A model generated the notes under the pieces. That model saw only the letters and a program-made list of their open reading frames with translations, made no database searches and was not told where the DNA came from. A DNA stretch of 33,052 nt from Mesobacillus subterraneus (GTDB taxonomy: Bacteria; Bacillota; Bacilli; Bacillales; Cytobacillaceae): contig NZ_JXIQ01000141.1 of assembly GCF_000934845.1 (NCBI RefSeq), forward strand, positions 1 through 33,052, written 5' to 3'. Below, in pieces: positions 1-7,593 of this stretch. A program made the position numbers and the translations under genes. Numbering within the stretch: the first letter of the stretch is position 1; every line of letters begins with the position of its first letter.

Positions 1-67
1 CACATGTTTCCCTTGTATGTGACCGTGAACCACTGCTTCCTTTTTTCACGGGCACATGTTTCCCTTG
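1..67. repeat. Edge of a ~52-nt palindromic direct repeat
   Basis: A 15-nt word (CACATGTTTCCCTTG) occurs at 1-15 and again at 53-67, a 52-nt period. Each copy can be followed by small dyads: CACAT at 1-5 faces ATGTG at 17-21, and CCGTGA at 23-28 faces TCACGG at 46-51. The array probably continues to the left of the window. It resembles in style, but not in sequence, the 53-nt repeat near 7.4 kb. Confidence 0.55.
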
Positions 68-97
68 CTTATCTTTTAAAAAAAGCTACGCGTCCAA

Positions 98-130
98 AAG
101 AACCTTGACTTTTCCATCAAGGTTCTTCTT
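98..130 (-). terminator. Terminator of iadA, probably bidirectional
   Basis: There is a perfect 11-bp stem, AAGAACCTTGA at 98-108 with TCAAGGTTCTT at 117-127, and an 8-nt loop. It lies directly downstream of the iadA stop. The T tract is short on both strands. Confidence 0.75.
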
Positions 131-131
131 T

Positions 132-1301
132 TCATTCAAATGTCCCTTTCACTAACGGACGCTTATTTTCCACCATTACTTGCCCCTTTGCGATAACGGT
201 ATCAATCTCGAGGTCTTGATCAAGCAGCACCAGATCTGCGTCTCGTCCAACTTCAATCCGGCCTTTTTGCGAGAGCTTTAAAACCGTTGCCGGGTTCGCT
301 GTGATGACGCGGATGGCAACCTCCAGCGCAATCTCCTCTGTCACTACCGCTTCCTTCACCGCTTCATACAAAGAGGAAACTTTGCCAATTTGCAAACCGA
401 TCAGTTCTCCATTTTCATCAAAATCTGGCAGGCTTGCCTGTCCATCGGATGTGAAGGTAATTTGGCTGATGTCGACACCCGCTTCAAGCATCCGCTTCAA
501 GGCGACGCTGCATTTGACCTCCCCCTCTTCCAAAAACTTAGGGATGGAGCTGGTAGTGAAGTCCACCCAGCCGCCCTTTTTCGCATAGTCGATACCTGCT
601 TCAAATAAGTGCGGATTTCGGTTGATGTGGGTCGGGTAAAATTGCCGGATCGGGATATCGGTATGCTCGACCACTTCCTCGATTCGCTTCAAATGGTCTA
701 GGCTATCGCCAACATGAATATTGACGATGCCGCTTTTTCCAGCCAGCATCCCGCCGATCCTCGCAGCCGAGGCAATCTTTGCCAACTCCTCGACCGTCGG
801 CTGAGAAGAACGATGATCGGCAATCGCAATCTCGCCCGCTCCAATTACTTTATCAATCAGAATGATGTCGTCCTCGATTTTGCCAGTAAGCGTTTTGACT
901 GGAACCTGATAGGAGCCAGTCTGCACATAGGTGGTAATCCCCTCTTCCTCTAACGCCCGTGCCTTGGCGATGAGACCCGGCATCGTTCGTGTCGTCCCAT
1001 CTGTACCGAGAACGCCGACAAGCGTAGTGATGCCAGCAGTTGTCGCATCGGTCAGCTGAATTTCAGGCGTCCTAGTGCGGAATCCACCTTCGCCACCGCC
1101 GCCAATCAGATGAACATGGGAATCGATGAAGCCAGGAACAATCTTTTTCCCAGCCGCCTCGATGACCCTTACTTCGACAAACTCATCGGGAATCTTCATT
1201 TCCTCCTCGATAAAGCCAATTTTCCGATCAACTACGAGAATATCTTTTTTGCCAAGATACTCAGGAGCGTAAACCTCTCCATTCTTAATCAGTAGCAGCA
1301 T
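132..1301 (-). CDS. iadA: Isoaspartyl dipeptidase (beta-aspartyl peptidase)
   Basis: This is an M38/amidohydrolase-superfamily metallopeptidase that hydrolyses isoaspartyl dipeptides arising from damaged Asp/Asn residues; it is cytosolic. The 389-aa product is the usual family length. It carries the metal motif HVHLIGGGGEGG (H62, H64), a substrate-site tyrosine (Y132), DHRS (162-165), H196, PTHINRN (H225) and SDG (D286). At the position of the carboxylated bridging lysine of the E. coli enzyme (five residues before DHRS) this protein has Glu157, so metal bridging must differ. The ATG at 1299-1301 is preceded by a GGGAGGAGGGG ribosome binding site. It is divergent from an SLC6-family transporter, so a shared role in amino acid/dipeptide use is possible but inferred. 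Confidence 0.93.
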   Translation of the reverse strand: MLLLIKNGEVYAPEYLGKKDILVVDRKIGFIEEEMKIPDEFVEVRVIEAAGKKIVPGFIDSHVHLIGGGGEGGFRTRTPEIQLTDATTAGITTLVGVLGTDGTTRTMPGLIAKARALEEEGITTYVQTGSYQVPVKTLTGKIEDDIILIDKVIGAGEIAIADHRSSQPTVEELAKIASAARIGGMLAGKSGIVNIHVGDSLDHLKRIEEVVEHTDIPIRQFYPTHINRNPHLFEAGIDYAKKGGWVDFTTSSIPKFLEEGEVKCSVALKRMLEAGVDISQITFTSDGQASLPDFDENGELIGLQIGKVSSLYEAVKEAVVTEEIALEVAIRVITANPATVLKLSQKGRIEVGRDADLVLLDQDLEIDTVIAKGQVMVENKRPLVKGTFE

Positions 1302-1330
1302 ATGCTGTCCCCTCCTCCCTAAAAAGCTGC

Positions 1331-1359
1331 TTGACAGCCTATTCTTATCATACTATAAT
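1331..1359 (+). promoter_or_regulatory. Consensus sigma-A promoter of the SLC6 transporter
   Basis: TTGACA at 1331-1336 and TATAAT at 1354-1359 are separated by exactly 17 nt, a perfect match to the vegetative consensus. The expected transcription start is near 1366, only about five bases before the T-box motif at 1371. Confidence 0.88.
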
Positions 1360-1370
1360 TTCGAATTAAT

Positions 1371-1433
1371 AGGGTGGCACCGCGTGTTCAGCCACGTCCT
1401 ATCCAGATGGATAGCGGCGTGGCTATTTATTTT
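1371..1433 (+). promoter_or_regulatory. T-box antiterminator/terminator without stem I
   Basis: The T-box signature AGGGTGGCACCGCG at 1371-1384 is followed by CGTCCT (1395-1400), which can close the antiterminator by pairing with AGGG. The competing terminator pairs AGCCACG (1390-1396) with CGTGGCT (1418-1424) and CTATCC with GGATAG, followed by ATTTATTTT. The tRNA-acceptor-pairing tetranucleotide is TGGC (1375-1378), which would suit tRNAs with discriminator base G73. The predicted transcript starts at about 1366, so there is no room for the specifier-containing stem I or stem II/III. The element is either vestigial or a minimal variant. Confidence 0.75.
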
Positions 1434-1457
1434 GCCATAAAGAGAGGAAGAATCAAC

Positions 1458-2795
1458 ATGGAGAAAGAGCAATGGTCATCAAAAATAGGCTTTATCCTTG
1501 CCGCAGCAGGTTCGGCAATAGGAATTGGGGCGATCTGGAAGCTTCCGTATGTGACAGGAGTCAGCGGCGGCGGAGCGTTTTTCCTCTTATTCCTTTTATT
1601 TTCGTTATTCATCGGTCTGCCGCTGCTGCTGGCGGAATTTGTGATTGGCCGCAGCACTGGGAAGGAAGCCATTCGTGCTTATTTACAAATTGCTCCAAAA
1701 AGCAATTGGTATTTCATCGGAATTTTAGGGGTGGTCACGAGCTTCGTGTTGCTAAGTTTTTACAGTGTCGTCGGCGGCTGGATCTCGCTTTATTTTATAA
1801 AAGGACTTGCTGGCGGAATTGTCCAGGAAGGTGCTGATTACGGTGCTTTGTTTGGGACGACGATCAGCGATTCGACGAGCGTCCTCGCTGCGCAGGCGAC
1901 GTTCTTGCTTGTCACGATCCTCGTCGTCGCCAAAGGCGTCCAGTCTGGGATTGAAAAAGCGAGCAAACTTCTCATGCCAGCTTTGTTCCTGCTTTTCCTC
2001 ATCCTCATCGTCCGTTCTTTAACTCTTGATCACGCGCTTGCTGGCGTAAAGTTTTTCCTGGCGCCCGATTTCGCAAGTATCACCTCCGAAAGCATTTTGT
2101 TCGCGATGGGACAGTCGTTTTTCTCTCTAAGTATCGGTGTTTCAGTGATGGTAACCTATAGCTCTTACTTGCCGAAAAAAAGCAGCATCATCCAGCCTGC
2201 CTTATCGGTCGTCGGAATGAACCTGTTCATCGCACTGCTTGCCGGATTGGCGATCTTTCCGGCTGTATTCTCACTTGGTTTTGAACCAACTGAAGGGCCG
2301 GGACTATTATTCGTCGTCCTCCCAGCCGTTTTTGAAAAAATGGTGTTTGGCGAGCTGTTCTTGCTGCTGTTTTTGGTCCTTTTCCTGTTCGCAACTTTGA
2401 CTTCGGCATTCTCGATGCTGGAAATTGTCGTTGCCACGCTTGCGAAAGGTGATCGTACGAAACGAGCTAAATTTTCCTGGATTGCCGGCGGATTGATCTT
2501 CCTGCTTGGCATCCCATCTGCGCTGTCGTTTGGATCGCTTGCAGAGGTAACCTTGTTTGGAAAAAACATCTTTGACTTAGCTGATTTTCTAGTAAGCAAT
2601 ATCCTGATGCCGCTCGGCGTCCTGCTGATTTCGATATTCGTTCCGCTAAAAATCAAGAAAGAAGTATTGCGGCAGGAGCTGCTGCAACATTCCAAAGCAG
2701 GCAGCTGGTTCTTCCATCTCTGGTATACGGTCATGAGATTCATCGTACCAGTCGTGATCATCATTGTATTTCTTGATTCTCTTGGCCTGATTTAA
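1458..2795 (+). CDS. SLC6/NSS-family sodium-dependent amino acid transporter
   Basis: This membrane symporter of the neurotransmitter:sodium symporter family (LeuT fold) probably imports an amino acid with Na+. The hallmark first helix reads [14 protein letters not shown], followed by [11 protein letters not shown] and AEFVIGR. The 445-aa protein shows about eleven to twelve hydrophobic segments, typical for bacterial members. The start is placed at ATG 1458 because GAGAGGAAG lies just upstream. A longer in-frame opening from 1374 would run through the T-box terminator and is rejected. The strong promoter and T-box relic suggest control by amino acid supply. The substrate cannot be read from the sequence, because the specifier loop is missing. 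Confidence 0.88.
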   Translation: MEKEQWSSKIGFILAAAGSAIGIGAIWKLPYVTGVSGGGAFFLLFLLFSLFIGLPLLLAEFVIGRSTGKEAIRAYLQIAPKSNWYFIGILGVVTSFVLLSFYSVVGGWISLYFIKGLAGGIVQEGADYGALFGTTISDSTSVLAAQATFLLVTILVVAKGVQSGIEKASKLLMPALFLLFLILIVRSLTLDHALAGVKFFLAPDFASITSESILFAMGQSFFSLSIGVSVMVTYSSYLPKKSSIIQPALSVVGMNLFIALLAGLAIFPAVFSLGFEPTEGPGLLFVVLPAVFEKMVFGELFLLLFLVLFLFATLTSAFSMLEIVVATLAKGDRTKRAKFSWIAGGLIFLLGIPSALSFGSLAEVTLFGKNIFDLADFLVSNILMPLGVLLISIFVPLKIKKEVLRQELLQHSKAGSWFFHLWYTVMRFIVPVVIIIVFLDSLGLI

Positions 2796-2833
2796 CAGAA
2801 AGCTGGCGTTTATTACGCCGGCTTTCTGTTTTT
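2796..2833 (+). terminator. Terminator of the SLC6 transporter gene
   Basis: A 13-bp stem (2796-2808 with 2816-2828, one G-U pair) begins right after the stop codon and is followed by five T residues. Confidence 0.92.
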
Positions 2834-2914
2834 ATACACTACTGTTTCAGAAGTATAATTTTTCCCTGTATTGCAAAACCTGTTAGGTAGATGACTGCAT
2901 CGGAGGAATTCTGT

Positions 2915-4420
2915 ATGTTCTTCAAGAAACAGCAAAGCCTGGCTCCTGACAGAATAAAGAAAGAAACGACGGATGACAAGGAGCTAATCCCAGTATCTAA
3001 AGATGAGTTCATCTCCATCATGAAACAGCGTCTCCAAGATGGTGCGGATTTTAAGACAAAGGAATTAGCCAATGGATTCACGCTTGTTTTTCTCGACACT
3101 TTGACAGATAAGAAAATGCTGAATAAGGATATTTTGGCTCGTTTGGGAGGAATTTCTGCTACTCCGGATGAGGCTCTAAAAAGCATCACCGTTTCCAGTA
3201 CTTCAAAACAGAAGTATATAGAAGATGGTGTCGATGCGATATTGAAAGGCGCTGTATTGGTGCATTCTGCTGGGTACCCTGTCATCATCAGCGCAGTGGT
3301 AGCTACCCAGGAAAACCGTTCATTGACCAAACCGGAAACCGAATCCCAGGTAATGGGACCACAAATTGCTTTCAATGAGAGCCTGGCGACGAATATTTCC
3401 TTGCTCCGCCGGTTTCTCACCAATGCCAATTTATGCAATGAAAGTTTTACAGTAGGAAAACAAACGAATTCAGCTGTCGCACTGCTTTATTTAAAAGACA
3501 TTGCCGATGAAGAAATGGTGGACCGGATGCGTGAGCGTATCCAGGGGATTGAGATCGATTCAGTTATGGACAGCTCCAACCTGAGCCAGCTTATCGAAGA
3601 CAATTCGATGGGGATTTTCCCGCAAATGCTGCTGACGGAAAGACCGGACCGCGCCTGTTCTTGGCTATTGAACGGGAAGCTAGTGGTGCTCGTCGATGGC
3701 AGTGTCCAGGTCATCGGGGCTCCACAATCCTTCATGGAATTCTTTGAGAGTATGGAGGATCAAAATGTCCGGTGGCAGATCGCTACTTTTCTCCGCCTTC
3801 TCAGGATGTTTTCCATGGTTGTCTCGGTTTTTTTCACCCCCATTTATGTAGCGGCTTTGACTTTCCATTACGAAATCATTCCGCAGACCTTGCTGGTTCC
3901 GCTTGGTGAGTCCAGGTCGCGTGTCCCTTTCCCGCCGATTATTGAGGCACTATTGCTGGAAACGATGATTGAACTCCTGCGGGAAGCAGCAGCCCGGCTA
4001 CCAACGAAAGTCGGGCAGACTATGGGTATCGTTGGCGGTATCGTTGTAGGAACAGCTGCCGTCGATGCCGGATTCACCAGCAACATCCTGATCATTATCA
4101 TCAATGTTAGCGCCCTGTCATCCTTTACCTCACCAAACTATATGATGGGCAATGTGATCCGGATCTTGCGCTTTCCATTAATTATCTTAGCTGGTTTTTG
4201 GGGCTTTTATGGACTAATGTTCGGCTTCTGCTTCCTATTGATTCACTTGATTCGCCAATCCAGTCTGGGAAGCCCGTTTTTGGCTCCGTTTTATCCGCCA
4301 AGGTTTGCCGATTGGCGAGATAGCATCATCCGCCTGCCAATCGGCTGGACTAATTATCGGCCAGCACAGACAAGACCGCTGGACCGAAAGAAATACAGAG
4401 CTCGAAAAACCAAACAATAA
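2915..4420 (+). CDS. Spore germination protein, GerA family A subunit (operon 1)
   Basis: This is the A subunit of a GerA-type germinant receptor, expected in the spore inner membrane with the B and C subunits. The 501-aa product has a soluble N-terminal half (to about residue 290), the family motif with TERPD (about residues 241-245), and then several transmembrane helices with the segment GESRSRVPFPP. The stretch that in classical GerA proteins resembles GPREGFVE here reads GPQIAFNES, so this is a divergent branch. ATG 2915 is chosen because CGGAGGA ends 8 nt upstream. An earlier in-frame ATG at 2891 overlaps that ribosome binding site. It is first in an A-B-C operon. No clear sporulation promoter was found between the preceding terminator and the start. 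Confidence 0.9.
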   Translation: MFFKKQQSLAPDRIKKETTDDKELIPVSKDEFISIMKQRLQDGADFKTKELANGFTLVFLDTLTDKKMLNKDILARLGGISATPDEALKSITVSSTSKQKYIEDGVDAILKGAVLVHSAGYPVIISAVVATQENRSLTKPETESQVMGPQIAFNESLATNISLLRRFLTNANLCNESFTVGKQTNSAVALLYLKDIADEEMVDRMRERIQGIEIDSVMDSSNLSQLIEDNSMGIFPQMLLTERPDRACSWLLNGKLVVLVDGSVQVIGAPQSFMEFFESMEDQNVRWQIATFLRLLRMFSMVVSVFFTPIYVAALTFHYEIIPQTLLVPLGESRSRVPFPPIIEALLLETMIELLREAAARLPTKVGQTMGIVGGIVVGTAAVDAGFTSNILIIIINVSALSSFTSPNYMMGNVIRILRFPLIILAGFWGFYGLMFGFCFLLIHLIRQSSLGSPFLAPFYPPRFADWRDSIIRLPIGWTNYRPAQTRPLDRKKYRARKTKQ

Positions 4421-4436
4421 AGACGTGGTGTTTTAA

Positions 4437-5567
4437 ATGAAAGTCCTTATCGAGCCTAAACCGCAAAATATGATCAATACGATCCTGCTTATGTTCGTGA
4501 TCCATTCGATGCAAGTAGGAGTTGGCATCCAAGGTTTCCAGCGGATCATCTATATGGAAGCCAAGCAGGATGCCTGGATTTCCGTCATACTCAGTGGAAT
4601 CGCAGCCGCTCTTGTCGGATTTATCATGGTCAAAACTTTACATTCCTATAAAAATTCGGACCTTTACGGAATTCAATACGATGTGTTTGGGAAATGGCTT
4701 GGGAACCTGTTGAATATCCTTTTTGTCTGTTATTTTCTCGCAGCCTTTCACATGGTCGCCCGAAACTATATTGAAGTCATTCAGGCATGGATCTTCCCTG
4801 AAGTTCCGAGCTGGCTGTTTTTTTTCTCGCTCCTTTCCCTAGTTTACTACGGGTTAAATGGCGGGCTAAGAACTATTGTCGGCGTCAGCTTCTTTAGTGT
4901 TGTCCTTGCCCTTTGGCTGATTCTCCTGATGGCTTTTCCCTTCCAGTTCGCCAACTGGGATTATTTATTGCCGGTTTTTGAAGCGAGCATTCCTGAGATC
5001 TTAATGGGGGCGAAGCAGATGACCTTTACCGTAGTCGGCTTTGAAATCATCTATGTCCTCTATCCGTTTTTAAAAGAAAAGGATCAGGTCCATAAATATA
5101 TGCAATTTGGCCTCGGCTTCACCACCATTCTGTACCTTGCGATTATGGTCATTTCAATCGCCTATTTCAGCGGCGACCAGCTTGAAAGAACGATTTGGGG
5201 CACTCTGTCTCTTTTTAAAATCGTGCGTTTTCCGTTTATCGAAAGATTCGAGTATGTTGCCATCTCTTTTTGGATGCTATTGATTTTGCCTAATCTGATG
5301 CTCTATTTGTGGGCCGCCACCCGCGGATTATCGCGAATATTCAATAAAAAAGAACAGAAGGTCAGTTGGAAGCTGCTCGTCTTTTTATTCCTGACTCTCC
5401 TCTATCCCCTTAATAGGATCCAAATCAATATGCTGGATGATTATTTTGCAAAGGGCGCTTTATTTTTGATTTTTGGATACCCTTTCCTCCTATTTATTGC
5501 GGTTGTGATGAAAAAGAAATTTTTTTCAAAAAAAGGAGGAAGCGCCAATGTCCCCAAAAATAAATAA
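4437..5567 (+). CDS. Spore germination protein, GerB family B subunit (operon 1)
   Basis: This is the integral membrane B subunit of the receptor, in the APC/amino acid permease superfamily, and it is thought to hold the germinant-binding pocket. The 376-aa product has about ten hydrophobic segments along its full length and starts with the amphipathic KPQNMINTILLMFVIHS. It begins 16 nt after the A gene with only a weak purine-rich site (GTGGTG), suggesting translational coupling. Its 3' end overlaps the C subunit gene by 20 nt. Confidence 0.9.
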   Translation: MKVLIEPKPQNMINTILLMFVIHSMQVGVGIQGFQRIIYMEAKQDAWISVILSGIAAALVGFIMVKTLHSYKNSDLYGIQYDVFGKWLGNLLNILFVCYFLAAFHMVARNYIEVIQAWIFPEVPSWLFFFSLLSLVYYGLNGGLRTIVGVSFFSVVLALWLILLMAFPFQFANWDYLLPVFEASIPEILMGAKQMTFTVVGFEIIYVLYPFLKEKDQVHKYMQFGLGFTTILYLAIMVISIAYFSGDQLERTIWGTLSLFKIVRFPFIERFEYVAISFWMLLILPNLMLYLWAATRGLSRIFNKKEQKVSWKLLVFLFLTLLYPLNRIQINMLDDYFAKGALFLIFGYPFLLFIAVVMKKKFFSKKGGSANVPKNK

Positions 5568-6672
5568 ACTCTTCCTAGTCCTCCTTGTCGTGCTCCTGTC
5601 AGGCTGTGCGGATTCGAGAACGCTCGAGAGAATGGGCTTGATTACAACACGTGGTTATGATTTGACGGAAGACAAACAAATTCTCGTTACCATGGTACTG
5701 CTGCAAATCGATCCCGAGGCGAAAGAGCAAACAATAGCCTTGTCGGCAACAGCAGATACTAGCAAAGGAGCGAGAAGCAAGGCCGATTTAAAGAGCCCCA
5801 AAAAATTGCAGTCAGGCCAGCTTCGGGTAGCGCTGTTTAGCGAAGAGGTAGTTCGTGCAGGTTTGATTAATCTTACAGACACACTGTCACGCGATCCTGC
5901 AATCAGTGATCTTATCTATCTAGGTGTTGTCGAAGGAAGCGTCCACGAACTTCTCACACAAAAGACCGAGGGTATCTCTGACACGAGCCAGTTTATTTAC
6001 AAGGAACTGGAGCAAAATATTAAAGGCGAGAAAATCCCCTCGTCAACCATGCAGGAAGTCATGCATGATTTTTATGCCCCTGGTGTTGATCCTGTCATGC
6101 CAACTTTAAAAGGAGGAAATGGGGAAATCACTATTACCGGCATGGCGTTGATCAAGGAAGACAAAATGGTTGGCAAAATCAATACCCAGGAGGCCTTTTA
6201 CCTCAAGCTGATTAATGACCGTTTTGAGGCTGGATCAATCGAACTTTCGATCGACAAATCGGAGTTTGACATACCTGATTCTGAGGAGACTCCCGAGAAG
6301 CTGACAGTGGTAATCGACACCATCACCAGCTATGGCGATATTGATCTGATTAACAAAAATAACCTACAATTCGAATTGAAGGTCAAGTTAAAAACAAGGC
6401 TGCTTGAAATCAACCAGGCATACGATTTAAAGAGCCCAGCAAAACTAGAAAAACTGGAAACGAAGCTTTGCGAAAAAATAACCTCAGACTTGGAAGCACT
6501 AATTGAAAAAGCACGCCAAACTGGGGCAGACCCATTCGGTTTTGGCGAAATCTATCGAAAGAGCGTCAGAGGATCGAATCTAACCTCAGCCAAATGGCAC
6601 AAAATGTACCCAGAAAGCAAGGTAAATGTAAAAGTAGACCTGGAAATTTTACGGACCGGTGTAGTGGAATAG
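5548..6672 (+). CDS. Spore germination lipoprotein, GerC family C subunit (operon 1)
   Basis: This is the C subunit of the receptor, a lipoprotein anchored on the outer face of the spore inner membrane. The 374-aa protein has a short hydrophobic signal and a lipobox LLSGC, with Cys20 as the lipidated residue. It then has the Ger(x)C family layout of an N-terminal domain, a middle region and a C-terminal domain ending with DPFGFGEIY and a WHKMYP motif. GGAGG at about 5537 precedes the ATG. The N-terminal block after the lipobox (RTLERMGLITTRGYD) differs from the classical ELRDVGIVSGIGID seen in operon 2, matching the divergence of the operon 1 A subunit. Confidence 0.9.
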   Translation: MSPKINKLFLVLLVVLLSGCADSRTLERMGLITTRGYDLTEDKQILVTMVLLQIDPEAKEQTIALSATADTSKGARSKADLKSPKKLQSGQLRVALFSEEVVRAGLINLTDTLSRDPAISDLIYLGVVEGSVHELLTQKTEGISDTSQFIYKELEQNIKGEKIPSSTMQEVMHDFYAPGVDPVMPTLKGGNGEITITGMALIKEDKMVGKINTQEAFYLKLINDRFEAGSIELSIDKSEFDIPDSEETPEKLTVVIDTITSYGDIDLINKNNLQFELKVKLKTRLLEINQAYDLKSPAKLEKLETKLCEKITSDLEALIEKARQTGADPFGFGEIYRKSVRGSNLTSAKWHKMYPESKVNVKVDLEILRTGVVE

Positions 6673-6830
6673 ACAGCAAAGCGCCGGGCAACTCGGCCAA
6701 ACGCTTCTACGCCACATTCGATGGCAGGCGGGGCTGGCGCTTCTTAGTGCCTCACCGCCTATCACGCCACGTCTGGCTGCTGGCTGGCGCGTTTGCTGGA
6801 GGAACGCGATGAGTGGAAGCCTGGCAATCG
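6673..6830. other. GC-rich non-coding stretch after operon 1
   Basis: These 158 bases are clearly richer in G+C than their surroundings, contain repeated GGCTGGCGC words (near 6732 and 6782) and no convincing gene. No terminator with a T tract follows the GerC gene. Inverted words AGCGCC (about 6681) and GGCGCT (about 6736) could fold. It may be part of another dispersed repeat, but a single copy is not enough to say so. Confidence 0.4.
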
Positions 6831-6833
6831 AAA

Positions 6834-6893
6834 GATACCCTTATGTAGGCAAATCCATCCTCATAAGGGCACCATTCCGGACGAAAGTTACCC
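6834..6893 (+). repeat. 53-nt palindromic repeat, upstream copy
   Basis: One full unit runs from GATACCCTTATG at 6834 to 6886. The first bases of a second unit (GTTACCC, 6887) follow exactly 53 nt later. Inside the unit ACCCTTATG faces CATAAGGG, so each unit forms a hairpin. It matches the tandem array at 7350-7543 on the other side of the 72-aa gene. Confidence 0.8.
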
Positions 6894-6997
6894 TCTTAGA
6901 AAACCCGTAAGTTATAAATTTCAAAAAAATTGAGGGTAAAATCTTTTTTTTGAAGGATTCTATACTTTGTACTTAATACAAAAAGGAGGAAATAAAC

Positions 6998-7216
6998 ATG
7001 GCTAATCAAATTGATACAAATAAATTGAAACAAGCAGAGGCAATTACTTCTATTGTAAAAGATATGATCACTTCTGCAATTGAACAATCTGCTGCGAACA
7101 CTACACTTACTTCAGAAGCATTAAAACAAGCATCAAATGATGTTGCACAAGTACAAACATTAATTAGTCAAGTACAATCGCAGATACAAACTCAATCTTC
7201 TTTATCAGAAGAATAA
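6998..7216 (+). CDS. Small protein of unknown function, 72 aa
   Basis: I do not recognise this protein. It has no cysteine, tryptophan, phenylalanine or tyrosine. It is rich in Gln, Ser, Thr and Ala, predicted largely helical with a possible coiled coil (residues 8-65, SQVQSQIQTQ near the end), and shows no signal peptide or membrane segment. The case for a real gene is strong: an ideal AAAAAGGAGG site lies 8 nt before the ATG, and a good terminator sits at 7274-7302. The AT-rich composition contrasts with the GC-rich stretch upstream. A dyad TGTACTTAATACA lies just before the ribosome binding site. It sits between two parts of a 53-nt repeat array, behind a germination operon. A spore-related role is only a guess from position. 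Confidence 0.7.
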   Translation: MANQIDTNKLKQAEAITSIVKDMITSAIEQSAANTTLTSEALKQASNDVAQVQTLISQVQSQIQTQSSLSEE

Positions 7217-7349
7217 AATCAATGGATCTTTTCTAGAAAGCATATATTGGTATTTAATACAAAACGCAATTATGGGGGATTTTGTGAGATACAAAAACCC
7301 CCTTTCATTTTAAGTAATCGCCGGCACCAGATTATTCTAAAAGAACTAA
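7217..7349 (+). terminator. Intergenic with terminator of the 72-aa gene (7274-7311)
   Basis: GGGGG at 7274-7278 pairs with CCCCC at 7298-7302 and TTTTGT with ACAAAA, with loop GAGAT, followed by TTTCATTTT. The preceding bases contain GTATTTAATACAAAAC (about 7250-7266), which echoes GTACTTAATACAAAAA just before the gene. The cassette is therefore flanked by a short imperfect direct repeat. Nothing else coding is visible here. Confidence 0.75.
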
Positions 7350-7543
7350 AGCGAATCCTTCCTCATAAGGGCACCTTTCTGGATGAAAGATACCCTTACG
7401 CAGGCAAGTCCATCCGCATAAGGGCACCATTCCAGCTGAAAGATACCCTTATCCAAGCGAATCCTTCCGCATAAGGGCACCATTCCGGACGAAAGATGCC
7501 CTTATGCAGGCGAACCTATCCGCATAAGGGCACGAAAGATACC
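7350..7543 (+). repeat. Tandem 53-nt palindromic repeat array
   Basis: Units begin with GATACCC at 7389 and 7442 and GATGCCC at 7495, exactly 53 nt apart. A partial unit lies before 7389 and a last one begins at 7538 after a 10-nt deletion. Each unit has the arms CCCTTATGC and GCATAAGGG around a short variable loop, then a constant CACCATTCCGG-type linker. Any open frames through this stretch are repeat artefacts. Confidence 0.9.
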
Positions 7544-7557
7544 AAAATAAACACAAA

Positions 7558-7590
7558 GAAGCAGCGCCTTTCATATTCAGGCGCTACTTC
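7558..7590 (-). terminator. Terminator of the K+ channel gene, near-bidirectional
   Basis: An 11-bp stem (7558-7568 with 7580-7590, one G-U) with an 11-nt loop sits three bases past the end of the potassium transporter gene. It is followed on the minus strand by TTTGTGTTTATTTT. Confidence 0.85.
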
Positions 7591-7593
7591 TTT

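Noticed and set aside
1374-1457. 28-residue N-terminal extension of the SLC6 transporter
   Set aside because: It would be translated from the T-box antiterminator and terminator; ATG 1458 has a proper ribosome binding site and matches the family N-terminus.
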